Source: Selenomonadaceae bacterium
GTDB lineage: Bacteria; Bacillota; Negativicutes; Selenomonadales; Selenomonadaceae
Assembly: GCA_017427545.1 (NCBI GenBank)
Contig: JAFRSO010000074.1
Coordinates: 1 to 34,119 of the forward strand
Length of the DNA: 34,119 bases
Direction: 5' to 3'
Shown here: piece after piece, positions 1 through 8,816 of the stretch
How the letters are laid out: the number at the start of each line of letters is the position of its first letter
Position numbering within the stretch: position 1 is the first letter of the stretch
Made by a program: the position numbers and the translations under genes
Notes under the pieces: generated by a model
The model's input: the letters and a program-made list of their open reading frames with translations, nothing else
The model's database searches: none
Told to the model about the DNA's origin: nothing

Positions 1-534
1 CTTATCCCCGACTGAAATTAAATCGGCCGGCTTTGACGGGACGTCATATAAGACTGCGACTTTCAGCGACGGTTACACTGCTGACGGCAATAAAATCACT
101 TACATTGAATCGAGCGGCGGCGATATTCTCTTCACGCTGACTAACGCTAAAATCACCGACACTATCAAAGTCGACACGGTCAATAAAGTTGTCACACTCA
201 CGGCGGACAATCTCAATCAAAAATCTGTTACGGTTGACGGAGGATATAAACTTGCCTTGAGCGATGACTTATCCCCGACTGAAATTAAATCGGCCGGCTT
301 TGACGGGACGTCATATAAGACTGCGACTTTCAGCGACGGTTACACTGTTGACGGCGATAAAATCAATTACATTAAATCAAGTGGCGGGGATATTCTTTTC
401 ACGCTGACTAACGCCACTATCACTGACGCTATCCAAGTTGACACGTCCAATAAAATCATCACGTTGACGGTGAACAATCTCGGCACGAATGACATCACAA
501 TCAGCGGCAACAACGGTTACAAACTTGCGTTGGC
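1..534 (+). repeat. 267-bp tandem duplication (89 codons) in the RTX gene
   Basis: Bases 1-80 recur exactly at 268-347. Similarity then decays gradually through the second unit. The 267-bp period is an exact multiple of three, so the duplication keeps the reading frame. Confidence 0.9.
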
Positions 535-769
535 TGATACCGTCACTCAAACGCAGACCGTTGCAAATGCGGCGAGCCTCATCAATGGCAAATACACTTC
601 AGCAACCTACGCCGAATGGTACGAACTCGGCACGACGATAACTTACCATGCGGCGACTGAACCTAAAATTTTCATACTTGACGGCTTGAGTGATGACGCT
701 AAACTCAATGAAAATGTTTTTGTAACCGACGGCGACACTACGACCTTTAATTTAAAGCGGCGGCTCTGA
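1..769 (+). CDS. RTX-family repetitive surface/secreted protein, 5' fragment (truncated at window edge, frameshifted at 3' end)
   Basis: This frame is open from base 2, so the true start lies upstream of the window. It encodes beta-rich, Thr/Asp/Gly-rich repeats of about 89 residues, with phrases such as [12 protein letters not shown] and [16 protein letters not shown]. Closely related phrases recur in the downstream frame (for example [16 protein letters not shown]). The frame ends at a TGA at 767-769 just after LKRRL. Putting one G back in the AAGCGGCGG stretch near 758 restores [16 protein letters not shown] and continues straight into the next frame. The same phrase, [16 protein letters not shown], occurs intact further on. 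I therefore read 1-4494 as one gene with a 1-nt deletion, either a real mutation or an assembly error. Low-complexity repeats of this kind are typical of large RTX adhesins. No signal peptide is expected, because type I substrates carry a C-terminal signal. Confidence 0.75.
   Translation, partial: LSPTEIKSAGFDGTSYKTATFSDGYTADGNKITYIESSGGDILFTLTNAKITDTIKVDTVNKVVTLTADNLNQKSVTVDGGYKLALSDDLSPTEIKSAGFDGTSYKTATFSDGYTVDGDKINYIKSSGGDILFTLTNATITDAIQVDTSNKIITLTVNNLGTNDITISGNNGYKLALADTVTQTQTVANAASLINGKYTSATYAEWYELGTTITYHAATEPKIFILDGLSDDAKLNENVFVTDGDTTTFNLKRRL
757..760 (+). other. probable single-base deletion (frameshift site) in the RTX gene
   Basis: The bases read TTTAAAGCGGCGGCTCTG. The intact paralogous segment near 2213-2230 reads CTCAAGGCGGCGGCTCTC. 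Losing one G from AAGGCG explains why the upstream frame reads LKRRL then stop, while the frame opening at 751 continues as [15 protein letters not shown]. Confidence 0.7.
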
Positions 770-879
770 ACAAATCGGACGTCACAATCACGGGCGGTAA
801 ATTTAGCGTCAAACTCAATTCCGACGTTGATACGACCGCTGAACCGATTGCCGAATCAAAGACTTTCAGCGACGGGACA

Positions 880-3800
880 TTGACTTACACATCAGCGGGC
901 ACGGGTGAATATTATGCGGCGAGTAATTCGGGCGTTAAGTATACGGCGCGGCAAGGTTGCGAACAGTTCACGTTGAGCGGCATTAAATCTTTGGACGGTG
1001 TGACGATTGACGGTAACACGGTTACGGTTGATAATGACGCTCTCGACACGACTTCAACCGAACCTTACAGCGTCAAACTCGACGGAAACTTCAACCTCAA
1101 ACTTAGCGGCGTGAACACTTCACCTGTCGAAGTTCCCGCGACTTTCACGGGCGGCAACGATACTCACACTTACACATCATCTTACACGCAAGCTTATTTC
1201 ACGGTCAGCGGCAACGAATATACTTTCCACCCCGCCACCACTCCCACGACCTTTACTGTCAGCGGCTTGAGTGATGACGCTAAACTTGATGAAAATGTTA
1301 TCGTCAGTGAAAACAAAGTCAGCATTTTGAGCGAGGCAATTTCTTCCGACCACAAAACCATTTCAATCAGCGGCGGCAATTATCAACTCGACCTGCCCGA
1401 AGATGATATCCTCACCGAAAATATTTCTTACACCGCCACGGAAAGCAATGGCGTTTACACCGTCACATTGAGCGGGACTAAAGCCGGCTATAAACTCGTC
1501 AATGGTTCTTACATTTGGCAGGAAAAATTCGACGGTGAAACTTTCACAATCAGCGGACTTGCGAGCGGTTTGACTTTGACGGAAGATTTATTTACCCGCG
1601 ACGGCAGTAACATTGTCTTCACTCCGACCGATTCACTCCTGCCGAAAAATCCCAAGTCAATCACAATCACGGGCGGCACGATTGATACTTCCAACCTCAC
1701 GACGACTGCTGAAGTTTCTGCGCATTGGGACGGCTTCACTTACGTAAATTACAAGAGCGGTTCATCATGGACGAGCGGTTCAAGCACCGTCACATTCACG
1801 CCCGCTCAAGGCGGCGTTGCACAGTTCACAATCAGCGGCGTTAAATCTGTCGACGGCATTACTCCCGAACTTCAAAGCAACGGCAATTATAAAGTCACGT
1901 TGCCGGCTAATTCATTCGACAAGAGCGGCAAAATTACGGTCACTGCGCGGGCGACAAATGCCACACTCGAATTTGCCAACATGAACACGACAGCTGAAGA
2001 AGTTCCCGCGACTTTAACTAAAGCCGGCGTTTACACTGCCAAAAAAACTCTCGAATACTTCAAGCCCTCAACGAAAGGTAAGACGACGACTTACACTTAC
2101 ATTGCGGCGACGGGTGGCGAGACTTTCACAATCACGGGGCTTAACCTAAAGAAGAAATTGACGGGTTCGGCGATTGACACTTACCTCACTTACAAAAATA
2201 AAACCGTCACGCTCAAGGCGGCGGCTCTCACGACTAAGACCGTCACAATCACCGACGGCTATAAAATTTCACTGGCCAACGACGTTGATACGACTGCGGA
2301 AAATATCAGCGGCTGGAAAAACAGTGCTTACTTCGAAGGCGGCACAGGTTCTTACTACTCCACCGACGGCAAGACTGTTGTTTATCATGCGGAAGTTGGC
2401 GGCGTCAATAAGATTGAGTTCAGCGGCATCAAGGGCACTCCGACGGTTAAAGGTTCCAACGTCAGCTTGAAGGGCGCGAATTTTGCAGGCGACGTTAAAG
2501 TTGTGAGCAATGCGGGCGGATATAAACTCAACCTCAGTGGCAAGTTCGGCGGGAAGACTTTCACGGGCACTGCTTCGGCTGATACCATTTCAAATGCCGG
2601 CACTAATATTTTCATCAGCGGCAGCAAGGGTAACGATTCAATTTCAAACACGGCGGCTCAAAATGTCACGATTAACACGGCTCAAGGCAATGATACTATT
2701 CAGCTAAAAGCTAACAGCTATCAGCTAACCGTTGAAGGATTCGACAAGGGCGATTTGATTCAGCTCAACAGCAAGGTGACTTCCCTTGAAAAAGTTGACG
2801 GCGGCATTAAGGCCGGTGACGTGACAATTGGCGGCATTGATTCAATCGCGACGGTTAAGCATGGTTGGACAAGTTCCGCTAAGAAAAATACTTTAAGCTA
2901 TCGCGAATGGACATCAGCAGGTGCAGTCGTTAATGGCAAGAAAATTACCTACGCCGCGGCGACCTCGAAGGCTACGCTTTTCACGATTAACGGCTTGACT
3001 TCAAGCAATGGCGTCAGCGTCGATGATAAAACCGTCACGCTTAATGAAACTGCCCTTGACGGCAAGAATAATATTTCAATCAGCGGCGATTACAAGTTAG
3101 CGTTAAGCGGCGTTGATACCGCTCCGACGGCGGCTGAAAATTATTGGACGATTGCGGACGGCAACGCTTCTTACATGACCGACGCCACGAATGATTATTT
3201 CAAACTCTCCGACGACGCAAAATCGGTTACTTACATTGAAAGCAGCTCGACGACTTCACTTGAACTTAGCGGCATTAAATCAGCTCCGACGGTTAAAGAT
3301 TCCAACGTCAGCTTGAAGGACGCGAACTTTGCAGGGGACGTTGAAGTTGTGAGCAATGCCGGCGGATATAAATTTAACCTCAGCGGGAAATTTGGCGGCA
3401 AGACTTTCACAGGAACTGCCAACGCCGATAACATTTCCAACAGCGGCTCCAATATCGTAATCGCGGGCGGCAAGGGTGATGATCTCGTCACGCTCGGCAG
3501 CAGCAAAAATATTTTCCAATTCACGGCGGGCGACAATGACGATACGATTTATAACTACAAGAGCAGCGATAAAATTCAACTCGTGGGCACGACCGAACAT
3601 GAGGAAAGTGTCAGCGGCAGTGACGTTATCATCAAGACGACGGGCGGTTCAATGACGCTAAAGGACGTTGCGGACGGTTCTACCAAAATTACAATCGTCG
3701 ACGAAAACGGCAATATCATCTCGGAGAAAACTTATACGTCGAACGGAATCACGATTGACGGCGAAAATGTCACACTCGGCGCGAACTTCAGCGGCACATT

Positions 3801-4494
3801 CGACGGCACGGGCTACACTTACATTGACGGTTCGGCGGCGACGGTAGGGATTGAAATTAACGGCGGCGATGCGGCGAGTACAATTTATGGCGGGAGTGGC
3901 AACGATACTTTGCGAGGCGGCAGAGATGATGATTTGATTTACGGCGGCTCCGGCGATGATTATTTATGGGGCGGCGCAGGTAATGACAGTCTGCTCGGTC
4001 AACAGGGCAACGACACTCTCGACGGCGGCAGCGGCAATGATTCACTCCTCGGCGCAGAAGGTAACGATTCACTTTCAGGTGGAAGTGGCAATGATACGCT
4101 CTGGGGCGGTGAAGATGATGACACGCTATTGGGCGGTAGCGGTGATGATTTACTGCGCGGCGGTGAAGGCGTCGACGAACTTTATGGCGGTACGGGCAAT
4201 GACACGCTTTGGGGCGACGGTGGCAACGATTCACTTTATGGCGGCGACGGGGCAGATGTTTTCGTCTACAAACCCGGCGACGGTCGGGACAGGATTTTCG
4301 ACTACGATAGCGACGACATGTTGATTATCCTCAAGGCTGACGGCTCCGAAGGCGGCACTTACACCGACGCGACATTCAAGAACAATAAACTCACGCTCAC
4401 GATTGACGGCGGCGGCACTGTAATTTTCGACGGCGTTAAATCCGGCGACACTTTCAACATCAACGGCACAACTCACACTGTAGGAATTAGGTAA
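880..4494 (+). CDS. RTX calcium-binding repeat protein, C-terminal part (type I secretion substrate)
   Basis: This frame is 1204 codons from a TTG at 880, but it is open from 751 and has no convincing ribosome binding site. It is best read as the continuation of the frame ending at 769. Residues 1-570 and 640-780 are degenerate modules of 80-90 residues ending in FTISGL/FTVSGL-type strands. Two modules (about 515-590 and 800-870) are near duplicates sharing NVSLKxANFAGDV and [12 protein letters not shown]. Residues 1003-1127 are hemolysin-type nonapeptides of GGxGxDxLx form ([16 protein letters not shown]), which bind calcium in a parallel beta-roll. A roughly 75-residue tail follows ([17 protein letters not shown]...), as in type I secretion substrates. 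A secreted or surface structural protein or adhesin is likely. No catalytic domain was recognised and no secretion genes lie nearby. Confidence 0.85.
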   Translation: MTYTSAGTGEYYAASNSGVKYTARQGCEQFTLSGIKSLDGVTIDGNTVTVDNDALDTTSTEPYSVKLDGNFNLKLSGVNTSPVEVPATFTGGNDTHTYTSSYTQAYFTVSGNEYTFHPATTPTTFTVSGLSDDAKLDENVIVSENKVSILSEAISSDHKTISISGGNYQLDLPEDDILTENISYTATESNGVYTVTLSGTKAGYKLVNGSYIWQEKFDGETFTISGLASGLTLTEDLFTRDGSNIVFTPTDSLLPKNPKSITITGGTIDTSNLTTTAEVSAHWDGFTYVNYKSGSSWTSGSSTVTFTPAQGGVAQFTISGVKSVDGITPELQSNGNYKVTLPANSFDKSGKITVTARATNATLEFANMNTTAEEVPATLTKAGVYTAKKTLEYFKPSTKGKTTTYTYIAATGGETFTITGLNLKKKLTGSAIDTYLTYKNKTVTLKAAALTTKTVTITDGYKISLANDVDTTAENISGWKNSAYFEGGTGSYYSTDGKTVVYHAEVGGVNKIEFSGIKGTPTVKGSNVSLKGANFAGDVKVVSNAGGYKLNLSGKFGGKTFTGTASADTISNAGTNIFISGSKGNDSISNTAAQNVTINTAQGNDTIQLKANSYQLTVEGFDKGDLIQLNSKVTSLEKVDGGIKAGDVTIGGIDSIATVKHGWTSSAKKNTLSYREWTSAGAVVNGKKITYAAATSKATLFTINGLTSSNGVSVDDKTVTLNETALDGKNNISISGDYKLALSGVDTAPTAAENYWTIADGNASYMTDATNDYFKLSDDAKSVTYIESSSTTSLELSGIKSAPTVKDSNVSLKDANFAGDVEVVSNAGGYKFNLSGKFGGKTFTGTANADNISNSGSNIVIAGGKGDDLVTLGSSKNIFQFTAGDNDDTIYNYKSSDKIQLVGTTEHEESVSGSDVIIKTTGGSMTLKDVADGSTKITIVDENGNIISEKTYTSNGITIDGENVTLGANFSGTFDGTGYTYIDGSAATVGIEINGGDAASTIYGGSGNDTLRGGRDDDLIYGGSGDDYLWGGAGNDSLLGQQGNDTLDGGSGNDSLLGAEGNDSLSGGSGNDTLWGGEDDDTLLGGSGDDLLRGGEGVDELYGGTGNDTLWGDGGNDSLYGGDGADVFVYKPGDGRDRIFDYDSDDMLIILKADGSEGGTYTDATFKNNKLTLTIDGGGTVIFDGVKSGDTFNINGTTHTVGIR
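3886..4260 (+). repeat. RTX nonapeptide repeat array (hemolysin-type calcium-binding)
   Basis: About fourteen successive 27-bp units encode GGxGxDxLx-type nonapeptides, from YGGSGNDTL to YGGDGADVF. Asp and Asn at the fourth to sixth positions match the calcium-binding consensus. Some units deviate ([16 protein letters not shown]), which is normal within such arrays. Confidence 0.95.
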
Positions 4495-4504
4495 AAAAAT
4501 TAGA

Positions 4505-4668
4505 AGCCGTCAAAGATGACGGCTCCAGCCCGCGCACTGAGCGTGATGCGAAGTCTGCGGGCAACTCAACTTTTCGGATTATCTTAACGTTGGAATTATG
4601 AGAACTTAACGCCCCCGCGAGGGGTCTTTTCTTTTGCTACTTTTCTTTGGACAAGCAAAGAAAAGTAG
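4505..4668 (+). repeat. composite intergenic hairpin element, copy 1
   Basis: The element follows the RTX stop codon. It holds a hairpin AGCCGTCA-AAGA-TGACGGCT (4505-4524), a longer-range GCCCGC/GCGGGC pair, the terminator at 4613-4635, and a perfect 13-bp inverted repeat CTACTTTTCTTTG (4637-4649) with CAAAGAAAAGTAG (4656-4668). The arrangement parallels 8814-8922 read on the minus strand. Confidence 0.6.
4613..4635 (+). terminator. rho-independent terminator after the RTX gene
   Basis: The stem CCCC-GCGA-GGGG (4613-4624) is followed by TCTTTTCTTTT. It lies 118 bp past the RTX stop codon and before the convergent lipoprotein gene. The stem is short but GC-only with a tetraloop. Confidence 0.6.
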
Positions 4669-4740
4669 ACCACAACGCAAAGAAAAGTAGATTTAAAATA
4701 TAAAAATCTTTTTACGCCGCGAAAATTATTCGACACTCCC

Positions 4741-6009
4741 CTAATCCCTAATTACAAAATTAATATTCAACAGTGACGGTCGCGAGGCCGCGAAGATTGA
4801 ATCTTTCAGCGAGCCGAGGACGCGTGATAAATTTACCGTCTTTGAGCCGTCGAAAAATTTTGCTCCGCCGTCAACGTTCACGTTCCAAAAATCAATCCAC
4901 GGCGGCAATTTATATCCGCGCTCCTTAGGCATAATCTTCGCCCGCACGAAATTTAATTTCCCTTCCGCCAAAGATTTTTCCGGCGTCAACGAAACTTTCA
5001 CCAAGAACATATCCGATTGCCGATTGTCCTTGAGCAGACTGATTCGCACGTCATTTTTATCAAGCGGCGTCCACTCTTCGCCCTCAACCGAAAAAATTTC
5101 AACCGACGTATCGACCTCCGACAAATCAAGCGGACATGCTCCAAGCGGCGGTTCATATCGCCAACTCAACATGAATGACGCGGGCGCAGAAAATTTATCC
5201 AGCCCGAATTCCTTAACGCGATTGTCCAAACTCAACGTGTCGTCCGAATAAAAATTTTCCACCTCGTCGAGTTCAAAGTTGGAAAAGTCGCTAGCCGATT
5301 CCGTCAAATTCTCCGACAACAGCAAATAGCCCGTATCATTCGGCAAAGTCTGCCGCTCATTGAACTTGCGCAGAAAATTTTTAACCACATCATCGCGCCC
5401 CATAATCAGCAAATAAAATGGGCGGTAGCGATTTGGATCGTCCCAAGAATTGTAATTGAACTTCGCGGCGTTCAAGCCCACGTCAAAAATTTCACCGTAG
5501 AAAGAATTTCTTATCCCGACGACGGCAACGGCTAAATGATTCGCAAAAAATTTGTCTCGAATTTTCTGGGCGACGTTGCTCCAATCCGATTCGCTCTCGA
5601 ATAAATCCGTGACGATAATCGACAGGTGCGAAGTGTCCGCGGCGTCGACGACGTTGGCAACGGCAGTTATCGGTTCGGTGTAAACATTGCCCGTCGTGAA
5701 TTGTCTCCAACTCCTGCCGTCAAGCGGACGAATTTTTTCCCCGAAGCCGAAAAATTTCACAGTACCCGCCGCGCCGCATAAATCGTTGAGCATATCGGGC
5801 AGTGTCAGATAAACATTGCCCGCCGCCAATGTGGTGAAGCCCTTCATTGAAACTGTCGCGTCGAAGTAAATATCCGTATCGACTTGCTCCGAAATTAAGA
5901 CGTTCGGCATTGTCCCCGGCAGTGGCGGCACGCTTTGAATTTTATTTCCGCAACTGCTAAGGAACAAGGAAAAAGGAATAAGGAACAAGATTAATAAAAA
6001 TTTTTTCAT
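4741..6009 (-). CDS. lipoprotein with vWA-like N-terminal domain, function unknown
   Basis: The protein has 422 residues. A basic, hydrophobic signal ends in the lipobox LSSC with C20 as the lipidation site, so it should be anchored at the envelope. After a short linker, residues 46-55 (DIYFDATVSM) resemble strand 1 and the metal-binding DxSxS motif of von Willebrand A domains, here D50-x-T52-x-S54. HLSIIVTDLFES (D135) resembles the later conserved Asp strand. The C-terminal half (about 270-422) looks beta-rich and I did not recognise it. The start is supported by GAAGGG upstream. It lies 45 bp downstream of ilvN with a heptamer element in the gap, so the two are probably co-transcribed, though no functional link is evident. 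The vWA call comes from motif resemblance only. Confidence 0.75.
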   Translation of the reverse strand: MKKFLLILFLIPFSLFLSSCGNKIQSVPPLPGTMPNVLISEQVDTDIYFDATVSMKGFTTLAAGNVYLTLPDMLNDLCGAAGTVKFFGFGEKIRPLDGRSWRQFTTGNVYTEPITAVANVVDAADTSHLSIIVTDLFESESDWSNVAQKIRDKFFANHLAVAVVGIRNSFYGEIFDVGLNAAKFNYNSWDDPNRYRPFYLLIMGRDDVVKNFLRKFNERQTLPNDTGYLLLSENLTESASDFSNFELDEVENFYSDDTLSLDNRVKEFGLDKFSAPASFMLSWRYEPPLGACPLDLSEVDTSVEIFSVEGEEWTPLDKNDVRISLLKDNRQSDMFLVKVSLTPEKSLAEGKLNFVRAKIMPKERGYKLPPWIDFWNVNVDGGAKFFDGSKTVNLSRVLGSLKDSIFAASRPSLLNINFVIRD

Positions 6010-6023
6010 TTAAGATACCCTTC

Positions 6024-6058
6024 AGCTAGTAGCTAGCAGCTAACAGCTAACAGCTCAC
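6024..6058 (-). repeat. heptamer element H1 (AGCTARY x5)
   Basis: Five consecutive 7-nt units AGCTAGT, AGCTAGC, AGCTAAC, AGCTAAC, AGCTCAC fill the gap between ilvN and the lipoprotein gene. They reach into the ilvN stop codon (6055-6057). AGCT is self-complementary, so units can pair with one another. Confidence 0.85.
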
Positions 6059-6555
6059 ATTGCCTTGACGGGTATCGGGCCGCGTGAAAGAGCAATCGTG
6101 CCAGTGCGAGCAATCTCGACAATCTCATAATCGCTCAAGACTTCGCAAATGGCGTCGATTTTACTTTGACTGCCCGTCAACTCGATAACGACGTTTTCGC
6201 TGGTGATGTCGACAATTTGCGCGCGGAAAATATCGACGACGCTCACCAGGTCGGCGCGAGTTTGCTTATTGGCGCGGACTTTAATCATGACGAGTTCACG
6301 CTCAATCGAAGGCGACTTGCTAAGGTTGACGATTTTAATCACGTCGATTAATTTGCTGAGCTGATTGACGACTTGATCAAGTTCGTTTTCACTCTCGACG
6401 CTGACGACGATATTAATCCTCGTGACGGACGGCTCTTCAGTGTAGCCCGCCGAAATGCTCTCGATGTTGAAGGCTCGACGGCTGATAAGCCCCGATACGT
6501 GCGTTAAGACGCCGGGCTTATTCTCGACCAGAACGGCTAAAAAATATTTCTTCAA
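6055..6555 (-). CDS. ilvN: acetolactate synthase small (regulatory) subunit
   Basis: This 166-residue protein is the regulatory subunit of acetohydroxyacid synthase, which commits pyruvate or 2-oxobutyrate to branched-chain amino acids. It confers valine feedback and stimulates the large subunit. The N-terminal ACT domain (residues 3-75) carries the hallmark ENKPGVLTHVSGLISRRAFN. The second, ACT-like half runs from about 80 to 158 (ERELVMIKV through EIARTGTIALSRG), which is the usual length. The start is a TTG at 6555 preceded by AAGGGAG at good spacing. No large subunit gene (ilvB) is adjacent, so it must lie elsewhere. The gene is divergent from the solute-binding protein gene at 6707. Confidence 0.95.
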   Translation of the reverse strand: MKKYFLAVLVENKPGVLTHVSGLISRRAFNIESISAGYTEEPSVTRINIVVSVESENELDQVVNQLSKLIDVIKIVNLSKSPSIERELVMIKVRANKQTRADLVSVVDIFRAQIVDITSENVVIELTGSQSKIDAICEVLSDYEIVEIARTGTIALSRGPIPVKAM

Positions 6556-6571
6556 GATAAAATCTCCCTTC

Positions 6572-6622
6572 TTAGGTACTAGGTTAATTTCCCTAGTTCT
6601 AGTACCTAGTTCTAGTACCTAA
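6572..6622. repeat. heptamer-type element H2 between divergent genes
   Basis: TTAGGTACTAG (6572-6582) is perfectly complementary to CTAGTACCTAA (6612-6622). Between them TAGTTCTAGTACC occurs twice in tandem (6594-6606 and 6607-6619). Unlike most members it does not follow a stop codon. It sits in the 5' region of ilvN, just upstream of the 6707 gene promoter. Confidence 0.75.
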
Positions 6623-6625
6623 CTA

Positions 6626-6654
6626 TTGAAAATTTGACAACCGCCTTGTATAAT
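6626..6654 (+). promoter_or_regulatory. sigma-70 type promoter of the solute-binding protein gene
   Basis: TTGAAA (6626-6631), a 17-bp spacer and TATAAT (6649-6654) place the start of transcription near 6661, about 46 bases before the ATG. The nearer TTGACA at 6634 is only 9 bp from the -10 box and is unlikely to be the -35 box. Confidence 0.8.
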
Positions 6655-6655
6655 G

Positions 6656-6666
6656 TTGACGGTCAA
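6656..6666. promoter_or_regulatory. candidate operator dyad TTGAC-G-GTCAA at the +1 region
   Basis: An 11-bp perfect dyad lies directly after the -10 box at the predicted transcription start. Another TTGAC follows at 6670-6674. The position suits a repressor, but the dyad is short and could be chance. Confidence 0.3.
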
Positions 6667-6706
6667 TTATTGACTATTAAAAATAATCATTTAAAGGAGG
6701 TACACC

Positions 6707-7579
6707 ATGAAAAGGTTACTCGGATTATTATTGGCACTCGTTATGTTGGTGACTTGCGCGGGTTGTGGCGGCGGTGATAAACCTGCTGATAAACCTGCTC
6801 CGGCTCCCGCGGCAAATGAGCAGTCAGAAAGTAAAATCGGTGCACTCATGCCAATCGGTTTGGACGAAGAAGGCTATAAACGCTGGACTAAGAGCGTCGC
6901 TGAAGTTGAAGGGCAAACCGCCTATACAGCTCCGAACACGGTCGTTTTCTTCGACAATATGAACTCCATGATTGCGGCTCTTCAAGCCAAACAAATCGAT
7001 CGTTTCTCGACCAGCAGCAGAGTCGGCAATTACATTGCGGCTCACAACGACGCCTTGAAAGTTATCGACAACAACTTCAAACCGGTTTTGGGCTACTCGA
7101 TTGGTATGCTTGAGAAAGACGCCGCGCAGATTGAGGAAATTAACACCGCTATCAAAGCCATGAAAGATGACGGAACGATTGACAAGCTCATCAAAGAGAA
7201 TATTACCGATGTCGGCAACGGTGAACCCGCCGCAATGCCCATGCCCGTTATCGACGGTGCGCCGACAATTAAAGTTGCCGTAACCGGTGATATGCCCGCC
7301 ATGGACTTCATGACTGCTGACGGCAAGCCCGCAGGCTTCAATGTCGCGTTCCTCTCTGAACTCAGCAAACGCATTAACAAGAACATTGAACTTGTCGACG
7401 TTGACGCAGGTGCCCGCAGTGCTGCGCTGTCCTCCGGTCAAGTTGACGCATTGTTCTGGGTTATCGGTGTTTACGATCAAGAAGGCAACGCCCTGCCCTA
7501 TCCGCTCGACAACGTTAAAGGCTTCGCAGTCTCCGTGCCTTACCTCATGGACAGCCGCGTTGGTGTGACGTTGAAGTAA
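6707..7579 (+). CDS. solute-binding lipoprotein, family 3 (amino-acid type ABC binding protein), orphan
   Basis: The protein has 290 residues. The lipoprotein signal peptide ends at C17 or C20 (LVMLVTCAGC), followed by an Ala/Pro/Lys linker. Residues 40-165 resemble the later part of a family-3 binding domain (a strand with MIAALQAKQIDRFSTS, then a helix ending IKAMKDDGTIDKLIKENI). Residues 185-290 resemble the beginning of such a domain (TIKVAVTGDMPAMDFMTADGKPAGFNV, LSSGQVDALFWV) and stop short. The order of lobes thus looks permuted, or like two half-domains, compared with a standard family-3 protein. The start is set by AAAGGAGG six bases upstream. The gene has its own strong promoter and a terminator, and no permease or ATPase is nearby, so it serves a distant transporter or acts as a sensor. 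The ligand is unknown. Confidence 0.8.
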   Translation: MKRLLGLLLALVMLVTCAGCGGGDKPADKPAPAPAANEQSESKIGALMPIGLDEEGYKRWTKSVAEVEGQTAYTAPNTVVFFDNMNSMIAALQAKQIDRFSTSSRVGNYIAAHNDALKVIDNNFKPVLGYSIGMLEKDAAQIEEINTAIKAMKDDGTIDKLIKENITDVGNGEPAAMPMPVIDGAPTIKVAVTGDMPAMDFMTADGKPAGFNVAFLSELSKRINKNIELVDVDAGARSAALSSGQVDALFWVIGVYDQEGNALPYPLDNVKGFAVSVPYLMDSRVGVTLK

Positions 7580-7599
7580 ATTTTTTTCAAAGACCATTG

Positions 7600-7629
7600 C
7601 AAGCATCCTCAAGGGGTGCTTGTTTTTTT
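7600..7629 (+). terminator. terminator of the solute-binding protein gene
   Basis: The stem CAAGCATCC (7600-7608) pairs with GGGTGCTTG (7614-7622) and is followed by seven T. It overlaps the last bases of the convergent FkbM gene. The opposite strand lacks a T tract. Confidence 0.85.
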
Positions 7630-8764
7630 ATCGGGCAAATAAGACGCATTCTTGAAAACCTGACATTGCAGGTCGCAATCCCAATGAATCAAAAAATTTT
7701 TCTGTCCCTTCGCGAAAATGATACGCGCCGTCTTCCTTGGAGATGACGAATTGACGCATGGCAAATTCATAATCGGGGCGAATTGACTTGACGAAATTCA
7801 TCAGCGTCCAAAAGTCGTCCCATTTGTGATAGGCACTTAACGCGAGAATCGGTTTGAATCGGGCGATAGTCGTTGCCGCACCTCTCAAAACGTCAAGTTC
7901 CGCGCCTTCAACGTCTAGTTTAATGAAATCGACGCGGGGCAAATTTTTTTCGCGGACGTAGCTGTCAAGTGTCGTAATTTGAGTAATATCAGTGCCGTTT
8001 GAATCCAATCGACTTGCGCCGGGGTTTGGCATGTGAGTATAAGTCATTTCGTGCTTAAAGGAGCCGAGTCCGAGATTTTCGACGACAAAATTATTTTCTT
8101 CACCGACCTTGCGAGCAGTCTCGTAATTTATTTTATCCATTTCAAAGCCGTAAACTTCATAGCCCATTTGCGAAAATCTCAAAGCAGTACCGCCGTCACA
8201 AAGTCCGCCGTCAATGACAATCGCGCCACGTTCAGGGATAAAGCCTGCGCAAATGTAATGCGGCGTGTTTGAAAAAACAATTTCACCAAGTCGACTTGAT
8301 ATGTTACCGAGCCAGTAACCGCGAAAAACTTTTTTAGACTCTTCGTCAATGAGCGACGTATAAACCTCTTGCAGTTCGTCAAGGTGCGCCATAAATGTTT
8401 CGTAAATGTAATCTGTATTGTTGCCGAGAAAAACAGTCTTAGAGGCGGGCAAATTTTTAATCGCAACCCTTGAATTAAAGATATTTTCCGTGAAAATGTA
8501 TTCGGGTTTAGGATAAATTTTCGCGGCGTTGCTCACGTGAAAAATATCGAAGTCAATATCAAGTGGAGCGGGCGTAGAATCAATGACGACGAGATTTGTA
8601 ATGTTCAGCCCTTGGTCACGAAAATTTTTTACGGTCTCAATAGCTTGGGTGATCGGTGCAAGTGAGAGAAATGCGACGGGGATTTTTTCATCCAGAATTT
8701 TTTTCAAGACGACGGAATAACGTTCTTCGTAAACTTGCTTGATGAGTTTGACAAAATTTTTCAA
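7628..8764 (-). CDS. FkbM family methyltransferase
   Basis: The protein has 378 residues. Residues 183-192 (VIDGGLCDGG) form the SAM-binding motif I, followed by the acidic strand YEVYGFEMD. Residues 278-296 (VDFIKLDVEGAELDVLRGA) are the signature of FkbM methyltransferases, which O-methylate sugars or polyketides. The roughly 175-residue N-terminal part is not the methyltransferase core. It includes an IPVAFLSLAP strand and a helix pattern, possibly a substrate-recognition domain. A TTG start at 8764 is set by GGAGG eight bases upstream. The gene is last in the minus-strand run, separated from the M23 gene by a composite repeat and a remnant of an M23 3' end. Methylation of a surface glycan is a reasonable guess. 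The substrate is unknown. Confidence 0.85.
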   Translation of the reverse strand: MKNFVKLIKQVYEERYSVVLKKILDEKIPVAFLSLAPITQAIETVKNFRDQGLNITNLVVIDSTPAPLDIDFDIFHVSNAAKIYPKPEYIFTENIFNSRVAIKNLPASKTVFLGNNTDYIYETFMAHLDELQEVYTSLIDEESKKVFRGYWLGNISSRLGEIVFSNTPHYICAGFIPERGAIVIDGGLCDGGTALRFSQMGYEVYGFEMDKINYETARKVGEENNFVVENLGLGSFKHEMTYTHMPNPGASRLDSNGTDITQITTLDSYVREKNLPRVDFIKLDVEGAELDVLRGAATTIARFKPILALSAYHKWDDFWTLMNFVKSIRPDYEFAMRQFVISKEDGAYHFREGTEKFFDSLGLRPAMSGFQECVLFAR

Positions 8765-8777
8765 AGTGTGAGCCTCC

Positions 8778-8816
8778 TTATAGATAACTGATCGGATTGA
8801 CGCGTAGTTTAATCAT
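8778..8816 (-). pseudogene. remnant of an M23 peptidase 3' end (RVNPISYL-stop)
   Basis: On the minus strand these bases read MIKLRVNPISYL then TAA. The last eight codons match the C-terminus of the M23 protein encoded at 8959-10185. The 28-nt match (8778-8805 against 8959-8986) differs at two bases, both synonymous third positions (GTC/GTT, CCG/CCA). The TAA overlaps the ribosome binding site of the FkbM gene. This is either a leftover of a paralogue or a duplication made when the hairpin element was inserted. Confidence 0.6.

Noticed and set aside
3857..4324. Long open frames antisense to and overlapping the RTX array
   Set aside because: They are rich in Arg/His/Cys and arise from the GGC-GAT repeat composition. 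They lack binding sites and overlap clear RTX coding sequence.
4738..4755. CCCTAAT repeats at the end of the lipoprotein gene as a thirteenth heptamer element
   Set aside because: Only two units and no opposing arm. Too short to separate from chance.
6024..6058. Short tandem repeats as a possible CRISPR array
   Set aside because: Units are contiguous 7-mers with no spacers and no cas genes are present.
6634..6654. TTGACA plus TATAAT as a promoter pair
   Set aside because: The spacing is only 9 bp. TTGAAA at 6626 gives the normal 17 bp.
6824..7612. A 262-codon open frame antisense to the solute-binding protein gene
   Set aside because: It mirrors a well-supported gene with signal peptide, promoter and terminator. 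The antisense protein has no recognisable motif.
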